A stretch of DNA of 64,000 nucleotides from a virus, in the IMG/VR virus record IMGVR_UViG_3300027770_000027, positions 62,001 through 126,000 of that record. One strand, 5' to 3'. The number at the start of each line of letters is the position of its first letter. Position 1 is the first letter of the stretch. The position numbers and the translations under genes are program-made. The notes below the pieces were generated by a model. That model saw only the letters and a list, made by a program, of their open reading frames with translations, had not been told where the DNA came from and made no database searches. Shown piece after piece: positions 35,082 to 42,509 of the stretch.

Positions 35082-35110
35082 AGTATACCAGCAGTCATGG
35101 GGAACTGCTC
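35082..35110 (-). promoter_or_regulatory. TTCCCC promoter without an adjacent ATG
   Basis: -35 GAGCAG, spacer 17 opening TTCCCC, -10 TATACT; predicted start near 35075. Drives the hairpin leader and tRNA-Tyr rather than a protein. Confidence 0.65.
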
Positions 35111-35127
35111 CTGGAAATTTATTTATC

Positions 35128-35316
35128 CTACACGTTGCTGATTTCCAAATTAATTTCTTCATCACTTAGTCGGCAATAAAGAGTTTCACCTGTGTCTGGA
35201 CAAATTTGAATCTTTACAAAACCTTCAGCTACCATGTATTTCAGATTTCGCATAATTGCTTCGCGAAGATATTCTTTATATTCTTTGTCGGTCATCATCA
35301 TTTCATCGTCTTTCAT
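35128..35316 (-). CDS. small acidic protein, unknown
   Basis: 62 residues from MKDDEMMMTDKEYKEYLREA. The ORF to 35364 would translate the promoter. LRNYM/MVAEGF resembles LKNYLIAEGF of 45789-46007, so the two may be distant paralogs. Confidence 0.7.
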   Translation of the reverse strand: MKDDEMMMTDKEYKEYLREAIMRNLKYMVAEGFVKIQICPDTGETLYCRLSDEEINLEISNV

Positions 35317-35323
35317 TGTTAGA

Positions 35324-35352
35324 ATCTTAAAGGATCTTACCGGGAAAGGCAC
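35324..35352 (-). promoter_or_regulatory. leaderless-type promoter
   Basis: -35 GTGCCT, spacer 17 opening TTCCCG, -10 TAAGAT, 7 nt to the ATG at 35316. Confidence 0.7.
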
Positions 35353-35356
35353 CTTG

Positions 35357-35578
35357 TTATTCAAGGCGGTGAGAACTGAAACGATGAGGAAATTTTTTAT
35401 CTATGCAAATAAATTCAATAGGCCCAAATCCTCTTTGTACTGCTAGGTACTCTTTATTGATCAGGGTAATTACTTTGTAATGAGTAACTTCTTCTTCTTC
35501 CTTGGGGGAATTCTTATCGGAAGCAAGTGCCGGAATAAAAACTGCGGCGGCTAATAGTAAACTTAAAGTCAATTTCAT
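35357..35578 (-). CDS. predicted exported protein
   Basis: 73 residues. MKLTLSLLLAAAVFIPALAS is a Sec signal peptide with an ALA-S cleavage site; the mature part (about 54 residues) is acidic then strand-rich. Destined for the periplasm or outside; role unknown. Confidence 0.7.
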   Translation of the reverse strand: MKLTLSLLLAAAVFIPALASDKNSPKEEEEVTHYKVITLINKEYLAVQRGFGPIEFICIDKKFPHRFSSHRLE

Positions 35579-35772
35579 AGGTTGTTTTTATTATAGTCTT
35601 TTATTTGTTCTTTGCAAGCTTCTTTTCTCGCCGTTGATCTAAAAAGGCGATTATTTCTACACCAAGAACAACGACCATGATTGCGGCAAGTCCAGTCAAA
35701 AGTCTTACTGGTACGTCCATAATAGGGTTTGCGGTTTTCTTTACCATGTAAAATAGATTTATCTAAGCTCAT
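35575..35772 (-). CDS. small zinc-binding protein (CRNHGxCxxCxxNR family)
   Basis: 65 residues. RKPYYGRTSKTFDWTCRNHG then RCSWCRNNR matches a very common bacterial and phage protein with a Cys/His metal site of unknown function. ATGA-coupled on both sides. Confidence 0.8.
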   Translation of the reverse strand: MSLDKSILHGKENRKPYYGRTSKTFDWTCRNHGRCSWCRNNRLFRSTARKEACKEQIKDYNKNNL

Positions 35773-35960
35773 GTAAAAATTACCGGATGATGTGCTTCTT
35801 TTTTAGCTAAAAAACAAGGTACACAAGATACTCTATTTTCTACACGATAACGGGCAAATCTTTTATCTAGACGCAATCCACAATGAACACAGGATTCATC
35901 AACAATTACCGGTTCATCATTAAACATTAGAACTTGTTTGTTCTTTTGGTTTTTGCTCAT
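35769..35960 (-). CDS. small zinc-finger protein
   Basis: 63 residues. CVHCGLRLDK..CVPC gives a four-Cys zinc site of the DksA/TraR or MJ type. Overlaps the 3' end of 35920-36048. Confidence 0.7.
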   Translation of the reverse strand: MSKNQKNKQVLMFNDEPVIVDESCVHCGLRLDKRFARYRVENRVSCVPCFLAKKEAHHPVIFT

Positions 35961-36048
35961 TTTTTTTCGACCAGTCTATTTCAGACCAATTTTCTACTAT
36001 TTTTTTAAGATTTTCTTTACGGCGTTTACTTCCTTTTCCGTTTGACAT
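35920..36048 (-). CDS. 42-residue MSNGKGSKRR-type protein
   Basis: Starts MSNGKGSKRRKENLKKIVEN and has NWSEIDWSK, the pattern of a short protein found in many phages. Overlaps 35769-35960 by 41 nt in another frame. Confidence 0.6.
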   Translation of the reverse strand: MSNGKGSKRRKENLKKIVENWSEIDWSKKNEQKPKEQTSSNV

Positions 36049-36051
36049 AAT

Positions 36052-36273
36052 CTATTCAACCAAAACAGCGGCATTGAGTCGATCAACCTCTGAAAGAATA
36101 GCACCGTCAACGTCTTCTACAACTTCACCGATTACTCGCTGAGTACTTTCTGGGTGATAAGAATAGAATCCTTGATCATTGCGAACAATTTCACCTAGTA
36201 CAGAGCCATTACGGTTATCATAGACGTCAAAACGACTTCCTGTCTTAGTTTGGATATGGATTAGTTTATTCAT
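36052..36273 (-). CDS. small strand-rich protein, unknown
   Basis: 73 residues, from MNKLIHIQTKTGSRFDVYDN. Beta then helix. An AATAAATA motif lies 3 nt before the ATG. Confidence 0.65.
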   Translation of the reverse strand: MNKLIHIQTKTGSRFDVYDNRNGSVLGEIVRNDQGFYSYHPESTQRVIGEVVEDVDGAILSEVDRLNAAVLVE

Positions 36274-36276
36274 GTG

Positions 36277-36284
36277 TATTTATT
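36277..36284 (-). promoter_or_regulatory. T4-late-like motif AATAAATA
   Basis: Ends 3 nt before the ATG at 36273; spacing is shorter than at the leader genes, so weaker evidence. Confidence 0.3.
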
Positions 36285-36295
36285 TTATATGTAGT

Positions 36296-36538
36296 TTAGT
36301 AAGAGTCACCGGAGTCTGAAGAATTAATACAATCTAATGCAAGCCACACATCAGAACTTATTTTAGGAGTTGTTGTTACAAGAGTTGCAGTAGCCCCGGA
36401 TGCAAATGATAGAGTGTATAGATGTTTGTTGTTACGTGTGAAGGTTCCTAGCAAAACATTTGTAGTAGTTCTGTAAAAATTGTAGGTGAGATATGTATCA
36501 TATTGTACATATATGGTAGAAAGGGAAGGGAATCTCAT
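36296..36538 (-). CDS. strand-rich small protein, unknown
   Basis: 80 residues, Thr/Tyr-rich (YLTYNFYRTTTNVLLGTFTR), predicted beta. No family recognised. Confidence 0.55.
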   Translation of the reverse strand: MRFPSLSTIYVQYDTYLTYNFYRTTTNVLLGTFTRNNKHLYTLSFASGATATLVTTTPKISSDVWLALDCINSSDSGDSY

Positions 36539-36545
36539 CTTATAT

Positions 36546-36707
36546 TTAGGAAATAATGAATATAGTACAGAGAATAAGAATACTAAAGCCTAAACTTAAA
36601 CATCCCAGGATTACTACTTTTTGTTTATATGAAAACATTTCTGTATTTCTATAAGGTAAAGGGGAATAAATAGGCCGGCCGTTGTCATAACTAATTAAAT
36701 ATTTCAT
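36546..36707 (-). CDS. 53-residue C-terminally anchored membrane protein
   Basis: Starts MKYLISYDNGRPIYSPLPYR; the last 23 residues form one membrane helix. ATGA coupling to 36704-37030. Confidence 0.55.
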   Translation of the reverse strand: MKYLISYDNGRPIYSPLPYRNTEMFSYKQKVVILGCLSLGFSILILCTIFIIS

Positions 36708-37030
36708 AGGTGATTACCATTTTTAAGTTCTTCCAAATAACCACACAGGTGTAATACTTTATAGAAAGCTTTTTTATTATTTTGCTTCTTATTAAAACGG
36801 GCAGTATCTGGACAAATATGTTCAGCCATGGCTGTATGAGGGCCTCCTGCAAAAATACCCGCCGGAATAGTAACCTTGCACAAAGTAGAACCTCCTAGAT
36901 GAGACAATCTTTTAGATTGGTCCATGCGTTTTTGTCCAAATGGAGGTTCTACGTAACGACGCCAATGGCGAAAGGTGATCTTCCACCCGTGTTTCTTCAA
37001 GCTATTGTAGTCTAGTGGTTGCTTGCTCAT
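36704..37030 (-). CDS. basic soluble protein, unknown
   Basis: 108 residues. Basic (ITFRHWRRYVEPPFGQKRM), with KVTIPAGIFAGGPHTAMAEH and CPDTARFNKK, likely a small fold with nucleic-acid affinity. Own promoter; ATG 6 nt after TAATAT. Confidence 0.7.
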   Translation of the reverse strand: MSKQPLDYNSLKKHGWKITFRHWRRYVEPPFGQKRMDQSKRLSHLGGSTLCKVTIPAGIFAGGPHTAMAEHICPDTARFNKKQNNKKAFYKVLHLCGYLEELKNGNHL

Positions 37031-37036
37031 GATTTT

Positions 37037-37065
37037 ATATTAGGTAGAAATGATGGGAACTTCAA
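37037..37065 (-). promoter_or_regulatory. leaderless-type promoter
   Basis: -35 TTGAAG, spacer 17 opening TTCCCA, -10 TAATAT, 6 nt to the ATG at 37030. Confidence 0.75.
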
Positions 37066-37678
37066 TGCTCTTGTGGTGTATATCATTAGCATTTTTTGTT
37101 CTCATAATTTTCTCTACCTCTTTTGAAAGTGATATGGGTTTACGAAATACATCCCAACCACAATCTAAGATTTTGCTTTCCTTGTTTTGAGGAAGGGAAT
37201 ACTGAAGATCTCCATGACTATGTCCACAAAGATGAAAGGCCCCTTTACCCCGACCATCCCAAACTTGAATAGGAAAGTGGAAACAAACAAAGAATTTACC
37301 ATTAGAGGTAAATGTAAAATAATGGCCCAGAAACTTAACTTTACAAGTTAACCCCATGGCAGTATAATCTGCAGCTGCCCTATTCCAAGGATTATTATGA
37401 TTACCGTGCAGCATCCAAATCTCTCCAATTCTCAATTGTCTTAGAATATCTTTATAACGATCCCAAGAAGTGTTTAGGCAAAAATCGCCCAAGTGCAAAA
37501 GAATACCATCCGGGCCTACGGTTTTATTAATAGTTTGAATGATGTCTTCATCCATTTCTTGAGGAGATTTATATCCCCTCTTTGCATAAAGAAATTCTTT
37601 ATTATGACCAAAATGTGTGTCTGAGGTGACAAACATCCTATCATATTCTTCTGTCGGAGATTTATACATTACTTCCAT
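37040..37678 (-). CDS. metallophosphoesterase, YfcE/calcineurin-like
   Basis: 212 residues. TSDTHFGHN (about 18-26), LHLGDF (about 61-66), MLHGNHNNPW (about 93-102), CFHFP and GHSHGD (about 151-156) form the complete di-metal active site. It belongs to the phage group of small phosphoesterases. Next to RNA ligases and a kinase it could act in end healing of RNA, but that is inference. A later ATG (37636, MFVTSDTH) is also possible. Confidence 0.85.
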   Translation of the reverse strand: MEVMYKSPTEEYDRMFVTSDTHFGHNKEFLYAKRGYKSPQEMDEDIIQTINKTVGPDGILLHLGDFCLNTSWDRYKDILRQLRIGEIWMLHGNHNNPWNRAAADYTAMGLTCKVKFLGHYFTFTSNGKFFVCFHFPIQVWDGRGKGAFHLCGHSHGDLQYSLPQNKESKILDCGWDVFRKPISLSKEVEKIMRTKNANDIHHKSIEVPIIST

Positions 37679-37711
37679 AACTTTTACAATTTTTGACCTA
37701 AATAATATTAT

Positions 37712-37981
37712 ATGAAATTTAATGAACTAGTCAATTTTTTATTAGAAAAATACAGTAAACCATGTACTAAAGTAACCGGGCAACAATCTTCTACTCGAGA
37801 TGATAAAAAATATATGAGATGTGCTAAAGTAGATGGTAAACTTAAAAGAGTTCATTATGGAGACCCTAATATGAGAATTAAGAAGTCTAACCCTAAAAAC
37901 CGCAAAAGTTATAGGGCTAGACATCATTGTAGCTCAGCCAAACCAGGAACTCCCGAATATTTTAGCTGCAAGAACTGGTAA
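37712..37981 (+). CDS. T4-like virion-associated Lys-rich small protein
   Basis: 89 residues, plus strand. Leader-like start MKFNELVNFLLEKY, then KKYMRCAKVDGKLKRVHYGD and NMRIKKSNPKNRKSYRARHH with C-x(n)-C ends. This YGD-M-I-K-x-x-P-x-x-RKSFRARHxC pattern marks a small basic protein common in T4-like and jumbo phages. Convergent with the RNA ligase, overlapping its 3' end by 20 nt. Confidence 0.75.
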   Translation: MKFNELVNFLLEKYSKPCTKVTGQQSSTRDDKKYMRCAKVDGKLKRVHYGDPNMRIKKSNPKNRKSYRARHHCSSAKPGTPEYFSCKNW

Positions 37982-39074
37982 AGGCTTTCCAATACTTGTG
38001 GGGAGAGATTTCTTTGCCATCTAGTATAGCAAATGCTATGCCACTACAATCGGAAAGATATTGCAAGATCTTTTGAGCCTTTCCCTTTCGATCTAAAGTA
38101 ACAAAATCTGGTTTGGTGAAATATATTTTAATTCTGTTAATTTCAATATTAATTTTATTCATCTTCAAATATAACTCATCCATTAAAGATTCCAGAGTTA
38201 CAACTAACTCCCAATCAAAATTAGCAGCTAACAATGCTTCAAAGTTCTCTCTTTGAGGTTGTCCATACTCTACAAATAAATCAAATAAATGATCTACGGT
38301 CTTTACACCTGTAAAGATTCGATGTAGCTGAAGATAACGAAGAGTCTTAATCTTCTTCAAGATTTGGCCACCACCATATCCAGGAGCATCATCATAAATA
38401 ACCACTCCTTCAATGTCAGCCAGTGGCTCAATGCGCTTTTTAATATCTTCAATACTACCCCCTAAACTAATACCGTAAGACTTGGGTCGTTCAACACCCA
38501 TTTCTTTTGCATAGGTGTCAAGGTTGTGTTGGTTAACATATGAATAATCTGGGTGATAAACCATTCCAATCAACCACAAGGTGGGTTCGGTAGATTCATT
38601 CAATACAATTCTATTAGTTGGTGTAGTCCACTCAAACAGTAAAGTATATAAACCACAATCCAACCATTCCAACCATTCATTATCAAAAACTTTGGGATAC
38701 TTCTTCTTGAGAAATTCAATTTCATGACCATTTTCAAGCTGAGAGGCATCAACTGTGCCTCGGGTGCGAATAATAAGTTCACCCCTGTATCTGCTAACAA
38801 TTAAACAAGACCCATCAATTTTCTGAATTGCTCTAACACCATCTTCTGGATTTAGAGGTTCAAATTCTGGCTTCTCACCATAGTTCATGAACTTCCGGAA
38901 ACCTAGAGACACTGGCATCATATCAGACTTGCGCCATATAGAAGAACGGAAGAACTTATTTTCTTCGGTCCATTCTACACCCATGTTCTTGGGGGTAACC
39001 AGAACACATTCATCCCCTGCAATGACACAATCCTTGAGGTGAAATTGGTCTGAATTGGGAAGTTCTATTTTCAT
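37962..39074 (-). CDS. RNA ligase, T4 Rnl1-like
   Basis: 370 residues. Motif I KIDG with catalytic Lys85, preceded by FRKFMNYGEKPEF (as in T4 Rnl1); TLLFEWTTPTNRIVL as motif IIIa region; IEGVVIYD as motif IV; and KKIKTLRYLQLH as motif V. T4 Rnl1 (374 residues) seals tRNA anticodon loops cut by host nucleases; length and motifs agree. The C-terminal domain is helical. ATGA coupling to 39071-39775. Confidence 0.85.
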   Translation of the reverse strand: MKIELPNSDQFHLKDCVIAGDECVLVTPKNMGVEWTEENKFFRSSIWRKSDMMPVSLGFRKFMNYGEKPEFEPLNPEDGVRAIQKIDGSCLIVSRYRGELIIRTRGTVDASQLENGHEIEFLKKKYPKVFDNEWLEWLDCGLYTLLFEWTTPTNRIVLNESTEPTLWLIGMVYHPDYSYVNQHNLDTYAKEMGVERPKSYGISLGGSIEDIKKRIEPLADIEGVVIYDDAPGYGGGQILKKIKTLRYLQLHRIFTGVKTVDHLFDLFVEYGQPQRENFEALLAANFDWELVVTLESLMDELYLKMNKINIEINRIKIYFTKPDFVTLDRKGKAQKILQYLSDCSGIAFAILDGKEISPHKYWKAFTSSCS

Positions 39075-39775
39075 ATACTATGAGGATATAGCAAATGATT
39101 GACAAAGTCCAGCAGCAAATCGTGAAGAAGGGGATTTTTCCACCCTTCATGAACCTGAGACTGGGAATAGAACCACCAGCGCATAGCTTCTGGATGAGGA
39201 CCAATTACTCCAATAGAACCCTTCCATAGGTGTTGGATCAGAGCCGCTGCATCGCCGTTCTCATAGAAGGCGTGTATGGTAGCATAACACGCTTTCTCTC
39301 TGCCCTCTGAGACAACAAAAGAAGCTCCGTCATGAAAATAGGTTAAAAGAGGTCCTTCATTCCTCCAAGTCAAAGGAACAATGGCGGCTCCACTTCTCCG
39401 AGTAGATGCCCCTGGTCTTTTAATATGTTGCACTGCTTCTATATCTCCAAGGAGATCAAAGTAGTGTTTACTAGCAAAGTAAGCTCCTTGACAAATACCT
39501 AAATAACAACCACCCTCTGCAATATAATCATAAACCATTTGTTTGTAGTTTATAAGATTTTCATCAAATTGATCTGCATCTCCTAAGCCTCCCGGAAAGA
39601 CTATGCAAGCTGCTTTAGAAATATTTTCTTTATTAAATTCTAGATAAGGATAGGAACTAGGACCTATCATCATAATGTCATACAAACCTGAACCACTCAA
39701 AACCTCACAAGTGGCATCAGCACAATCAATGCTGCACATTGGATGGTCTGTATAAACCAATATCAACGGTTTCAT
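39071..39775 (-). CDS. BPL_N-type glutamine-amidotransferase-like protein
   Basis: 234 residues. ILVYTDHPMCSIDC, IVFPGGLGDADQF and GGCYLGICQGAYFAS (Cys nucleophile elbow) match the N-terminal domain of eukaryotic biotin-protein ligase and its stand-alone prokaryotic relatives, whose reaction is not known. Located between RNA-repair genes. Confidence 0.75.
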   Translation of the reverse strand: MKPLILVYTDHPMCSIDCADATCEVLSGSGLYDIMMIGPSSYPYLEFNKENISKAACIVFPGGLGDADQFDENLINYKQMVYDYIAEGGCYLGICQGAYFASKHYFDLLGDIEAVQHIKRPGASTRRSGAAIVPLTWRNEGPLLTYFHDGASFVVSEGREKACYATIHAFYENGDAAALIQHLWKGSIGVIGPHPEAMRWWFYSQSQVHEGWKNPLLHDLLLDFVNHLLYPHSI

Positions 39776-39806
39776 ACTACCATATTAGTATAGAAAGAAG
39801 AGAAAA

Positions 39807-40178
39807 TCACTTCTGTTTGTGATTTTTGTTTGTAGGGGTAATTCTAGACCTTGATTTTTGTTTGGGGTTTGATCTTTTTAAAGCAGCCGCTTTTTTAATT
39901 TCTTGAAATTGTTCCCATTGCCACCAGGATAACCAAAAAAACGTCAAAGACATACCCACATTCAATAAAATCTCTGTGATATTGGGAGTTGATATTGTTA
40001 ATACATTTGTAATGGCTCCACATGTAGTGACAGTTAAACCAAATTTAGCTAGATAGGCTTTAATTTTATTATCCCATATTTTATTATCCGGATCACCAAA
40101 AATATGAATAAGAAGTGCTAGAGAGGAAAATGCTATAGTACAATTGGAGATAATATTGATAATTGAGTATATAGACAT
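39807..40178 (-). CDS. three-helix membrane protein (holin-like topology)
   Basis: 123 residues with hydrophobic segments at about 5-27, 45-63 and 70-88 and a basic C-terminal tail. WDNKIKAYLAKFGLTVTTCG and the WWQWEQF stretch resemble uncharacterised phage membrane proteins. The tail charge and size fit a holin but do not prove it. CATAAATA precedes the start. Confidence 0.6.
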   Translation of the reverse strand: MSIYSIINIISNCTIAFSSLALLIHIFGDPDNKIWDNKIKAYLAKFGLTVTTCGAITNVLTISTPNITEILLNVGMSLTFFWLSWWQWEQFQEIKKAAALKRSNPKQKSRSRITPTNKNHKQK

Positions 40179-40183
40179 ATAAT

Positions 40184-40534
40184 TTATTTATGTCGACGGA
40201 CTCTTCTTGTCGGTTTTGTTACTGGTTTTGTTTCAGGTTCAAGAATATGGTCCGGTAATATTTTGCTGCTGAAATATTCTATACCTTTGAGCCCCAAAAA
40301 TCCTAATAAAAAAGCTATTCCATAATGATAATGGCTCTCATCTAACTTAGTTAAATTAATAACAATTGGTGTTATATAGTTAGCACTAGCTGCGCCTCCA
40401 ACTAAACAAGAAATGGTTCTAGTCAGATTCATGGCGGAACCTTTAGAGGTTAAAAGAATTGCTCCGAACAGACCACTGATCAACAATCCAATGTCTATAC
40501 CATATTCCTTCAAATTAACTTGTGGAGCCTCCAT
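40184..40534 (-). CDS. three-helix membrane protein (holin-like topology)
   Basis: 116 residues. Helices at about 14-32, 40-58 and 72-92, ending in a basic RRVRRHK tail. NYITPIVINL and GFLGLKGIEYF resemble phage holin-type proteins. Adjacent to a second protein of the same topology, suggesting a pair. Confidence 0.6.
   Translation of the reverse strand: MEAPQVNLKEYGIDIGLLISGLFGAILLTSKGSAMNLTRTISCLVGGAASANYITPIVINLTKLDESHYHYGIAFLLGFLGLKGIEYFSSKILPDHILEPETKPVTKPTRRVRRHK
40185..40192 (-). promoter_or_regulatory. T4-late-like motif CATAAATA
   Basis: 6 nt before the ATG at 40178, inside the end of 40184-40534. Confidence 0.35.
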
Positions 40535-40568
40535 GAAGATACTTACACCACAAGCTGGGTCTTTGTCT

Positions 40569-41042
40569 TTAAAGACCTCTGTGTATACAATAGTAGATAT
40601 TAGACCAATCCGGAGGCATGGATAGATCCCACCGTTGAATCATCTTATCTATAACGTGTTGAGGCACATTGTGGATATTTTTACGAAAACCTTCAACAAC
40701 TGGAATTTCACTCATTTCATGAATTTCAATTTTAGCCCCTAATTCTCTGGCCATTTTAACATAGGGCTCCATTTCTTTGATGGTGCTGAAAGTGTTAGAC
40801 ACATACACCTTACCACCATTTGTTAAGGCTTCTCGAGTTCTAAATAGACACATTTCATGTGCTTCTTTTAAACGAGAGGCATCAAAGCGATATTCAAATT
40901 GACGAGACAAACTATTATGAACTTCAAAATACATATCTGCCTCAAAATGATAGCTGTATTCTACATTATCTGTCTGTCGCTGGTTGTTTACGAAAGTAGT
41001 CTTTCCGGAACCGGGAATACCACGAACAAGAATTAATTTCAT
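40569..41042 (-). CDS. P-loop kinase, polynucleotide-kinase type
   Basis: 157 residues. GIPGSGKT (8-15) is the Walker A; the D in FEADMYF (about 36) follows at the spacing seen in T4 Pnk-like 5'-kinases, and R-x-x-x-R (about residues 118-122) may be the lid. It lacks a phosphatase domain. Beside two RNA ligases, a 5'-OH RNA kinase role is the natural inference. Ends at a 4-nt gap before 41047. Confidence 0.75.
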   Translation of the reverse strand: MKLILVRGIPGSGKTTFVNNQRQTDNVEYSYHFEADMYFEVHNSLSRQFEYRFDASRLKEAHEMCLFRTREALTNGGKVYVSNTFSTIKEMEPYVKMARELGAKIEIHEMSEIPVVEGFRKNIHNVPQHVIDKMIQRWDLSMPPDWSNIYYCIHRGL

Positions 41043-41046
41043 AATA

Positions 41047-41271
41047 TTATTTTATATCAGTCCTCAAAGAAAGACCCGACAATTCTGAAATTGTGTGTAA
41101 AAGATTTCCCAGACCACAATCACAAGAGTCTGTGGTTACACTATCACTAGTACATTCCTTATCATGTTCTACATAAGACAATAATACTAGAAGTAAACTA
41201 TTGATTGAATCCGAAACCAACTTTTCGTTTGGGTTTGTGCCCTTCTTCATTGTTTGAGTATTGTTTTTCAT
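41047..41271 (-). CDS. Cys-rich small protein, unknown
   Basis: 74 residues. SDSVTTDSCDCGLG may bind metal. The 5' end overlaps the end of the AAA ATPase gene by 74 nt; starting at a later ATG (41250) would shorten this. Confidence 0.55.
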   Translation of the reverse strand: MKNNTQTMKKGTNPNEKLVSDSINSLLLVLLSYVEHDKECTSDSVTTDSCDCGLGNLLHTISELSGLSLRTDIK

Positions 41272-42466
41272 GATTAAAAATATCAGCTAATGTCATATCA
41301 TCTTCTACAAGGATATCATGCCCTAAATTATTCATAAGAATTTGAGATTTTTCTTTACTAAGTTTGTGAAATCTATATTCAGACTTTAATCTTCCCTTTC
41401 GCAACAAGGCGGGATCAATCAAATTACGATCACAATTATAGGTTGCTATAATGGCTGATTTTGTCAAATCCGCATATAAACCATCTGTAAGATTTAATAC
41501 ACTAGACACTAAGGTTGAATTAGAAAATCCATCACCTTCCTCTCTTTTCATCAAAGCCTTTTCAGCATCTTCCAAAACTAATACACATCCCTTATGGTCT
41601 CTGGTAAGAATATCTGTAAATTCTGGTGAAGACAAAGAATGGATCATCTGAGGAGGTATAAAAATAAATTCTCTATCCACAACAGACAACAAATGTCGAA
41701 TAGCAGATGACTTACCTGTACCAGGTTCTCCGTGCATTAAGTAAAGCCCTGCCTGTTCATCTGATAATTGATCTTGGAGATTATTTAAATATCCCTCAAA
41801 ATCATCGTTATAATAACCACTGTCATAAACATTAGAATTGTCTAATTCCATTTTTCCAACATATGGTCCATATTTGTTTTGTTTAATGATACCAATGCTG
41901 GCTTTCTCTGGTTTGTCTGCCAATTTGTATTTTAAAATTTCTTCTATAATTGGAGGGGTGTCAATATTAGACCAAGTCCAAATACTACCAAGTACTGGAG
42001 TATCGCTAAATGATCCCGCACCTCCTGGAATATAATGACCAACTGCATGATGACAAACATGCACTACATGTTTCTTATATAAGAAATAATAATTGATCTG
42101 TGTGTCTTCTGTGTCAGTACTTCCCCATTCTGTACATTTACGAACCATTAAAGTTCCATTTACAAATAGGTCCTGAATAAATCGCTCATCATAATATCCG
42201 GGATATCCTACTTCACTTGGAATAGTTTTTGCATACTTACTCCATATATCAAATCCAAGATCTATATAACCATCCGTACGATGGTCCAATTCTGTATCTG
42301 TCAATATAAGTTTATCTGTATAAATTAAAGCCTTAGAAACGGCTTCAATACCTCGGACAGTTCTACCAACTTTTTCAAACTTTCTCTTTTTTGAGACAGT
42401 TTTTCTACCAGTTGAAAATTCAATGGTATCAGATCGATCAAAAAGTCTGTCTAAAATATCACTCAT
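41198..42466 (-). CDS. AAA+ ATPase, BCS1/MoxR-like
   Basis: 422 residues. Walker A GEPGTGKS (246-253), Walker B VLVLED (295-300), sensor-1 ATYN (341-344) and arginine-finger region LLRKGRL (354-360). The 230-residue N-terminal domain has no recognised motif. AAA proteins of this arrangement in phages act as chaperone-like remodelers of unknown substrates. Divergently placed relative to no other gene; co-linear with the ligase upstream. Confidence 0.8.
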   Translation of the reverse strand: MSDILDRLFDRSDTIEFSTGRKTVSKKRKFEKVGRTVRGIEAVSKALIYTDKLILTDTELDHRTDGYIDLGFDIWSKYAKTIPSEVGYPGYYDERFIQDLFVNGTLMVRKCTEWGSTDTEDTQINYYFLYKKHVVHVCHHAVGHYIPGGAGSFSDTPVLGSIWTWSNIDTPPIIEEILKYKLADKPEKASIGIIKQNKYGPYVGKMELDNSNVYDSGYYNDDFEGYLNNLQDQLSDEQAGLYLMHGEPGTGKSSAIRHLLSVVDREFIFIPPQMIHSLSSPEFTDILTRDHKGCVLVLEDAEKALMKREEGDGFSNSTLVSSVLNLTDGLYADLTKSAIIATYNCDRNLIDPALLRKGRLKSEYRFHKLSKEKSQILMNNLGHDILVEDDMTLADIFNHEKQYSNNEEGHKPKRKVGFGFNQ

Positions 42467-42509
42467 ATTGGAAAAATTATTATAATTCTTTTTTAATTAT
42501 TAATCAACG

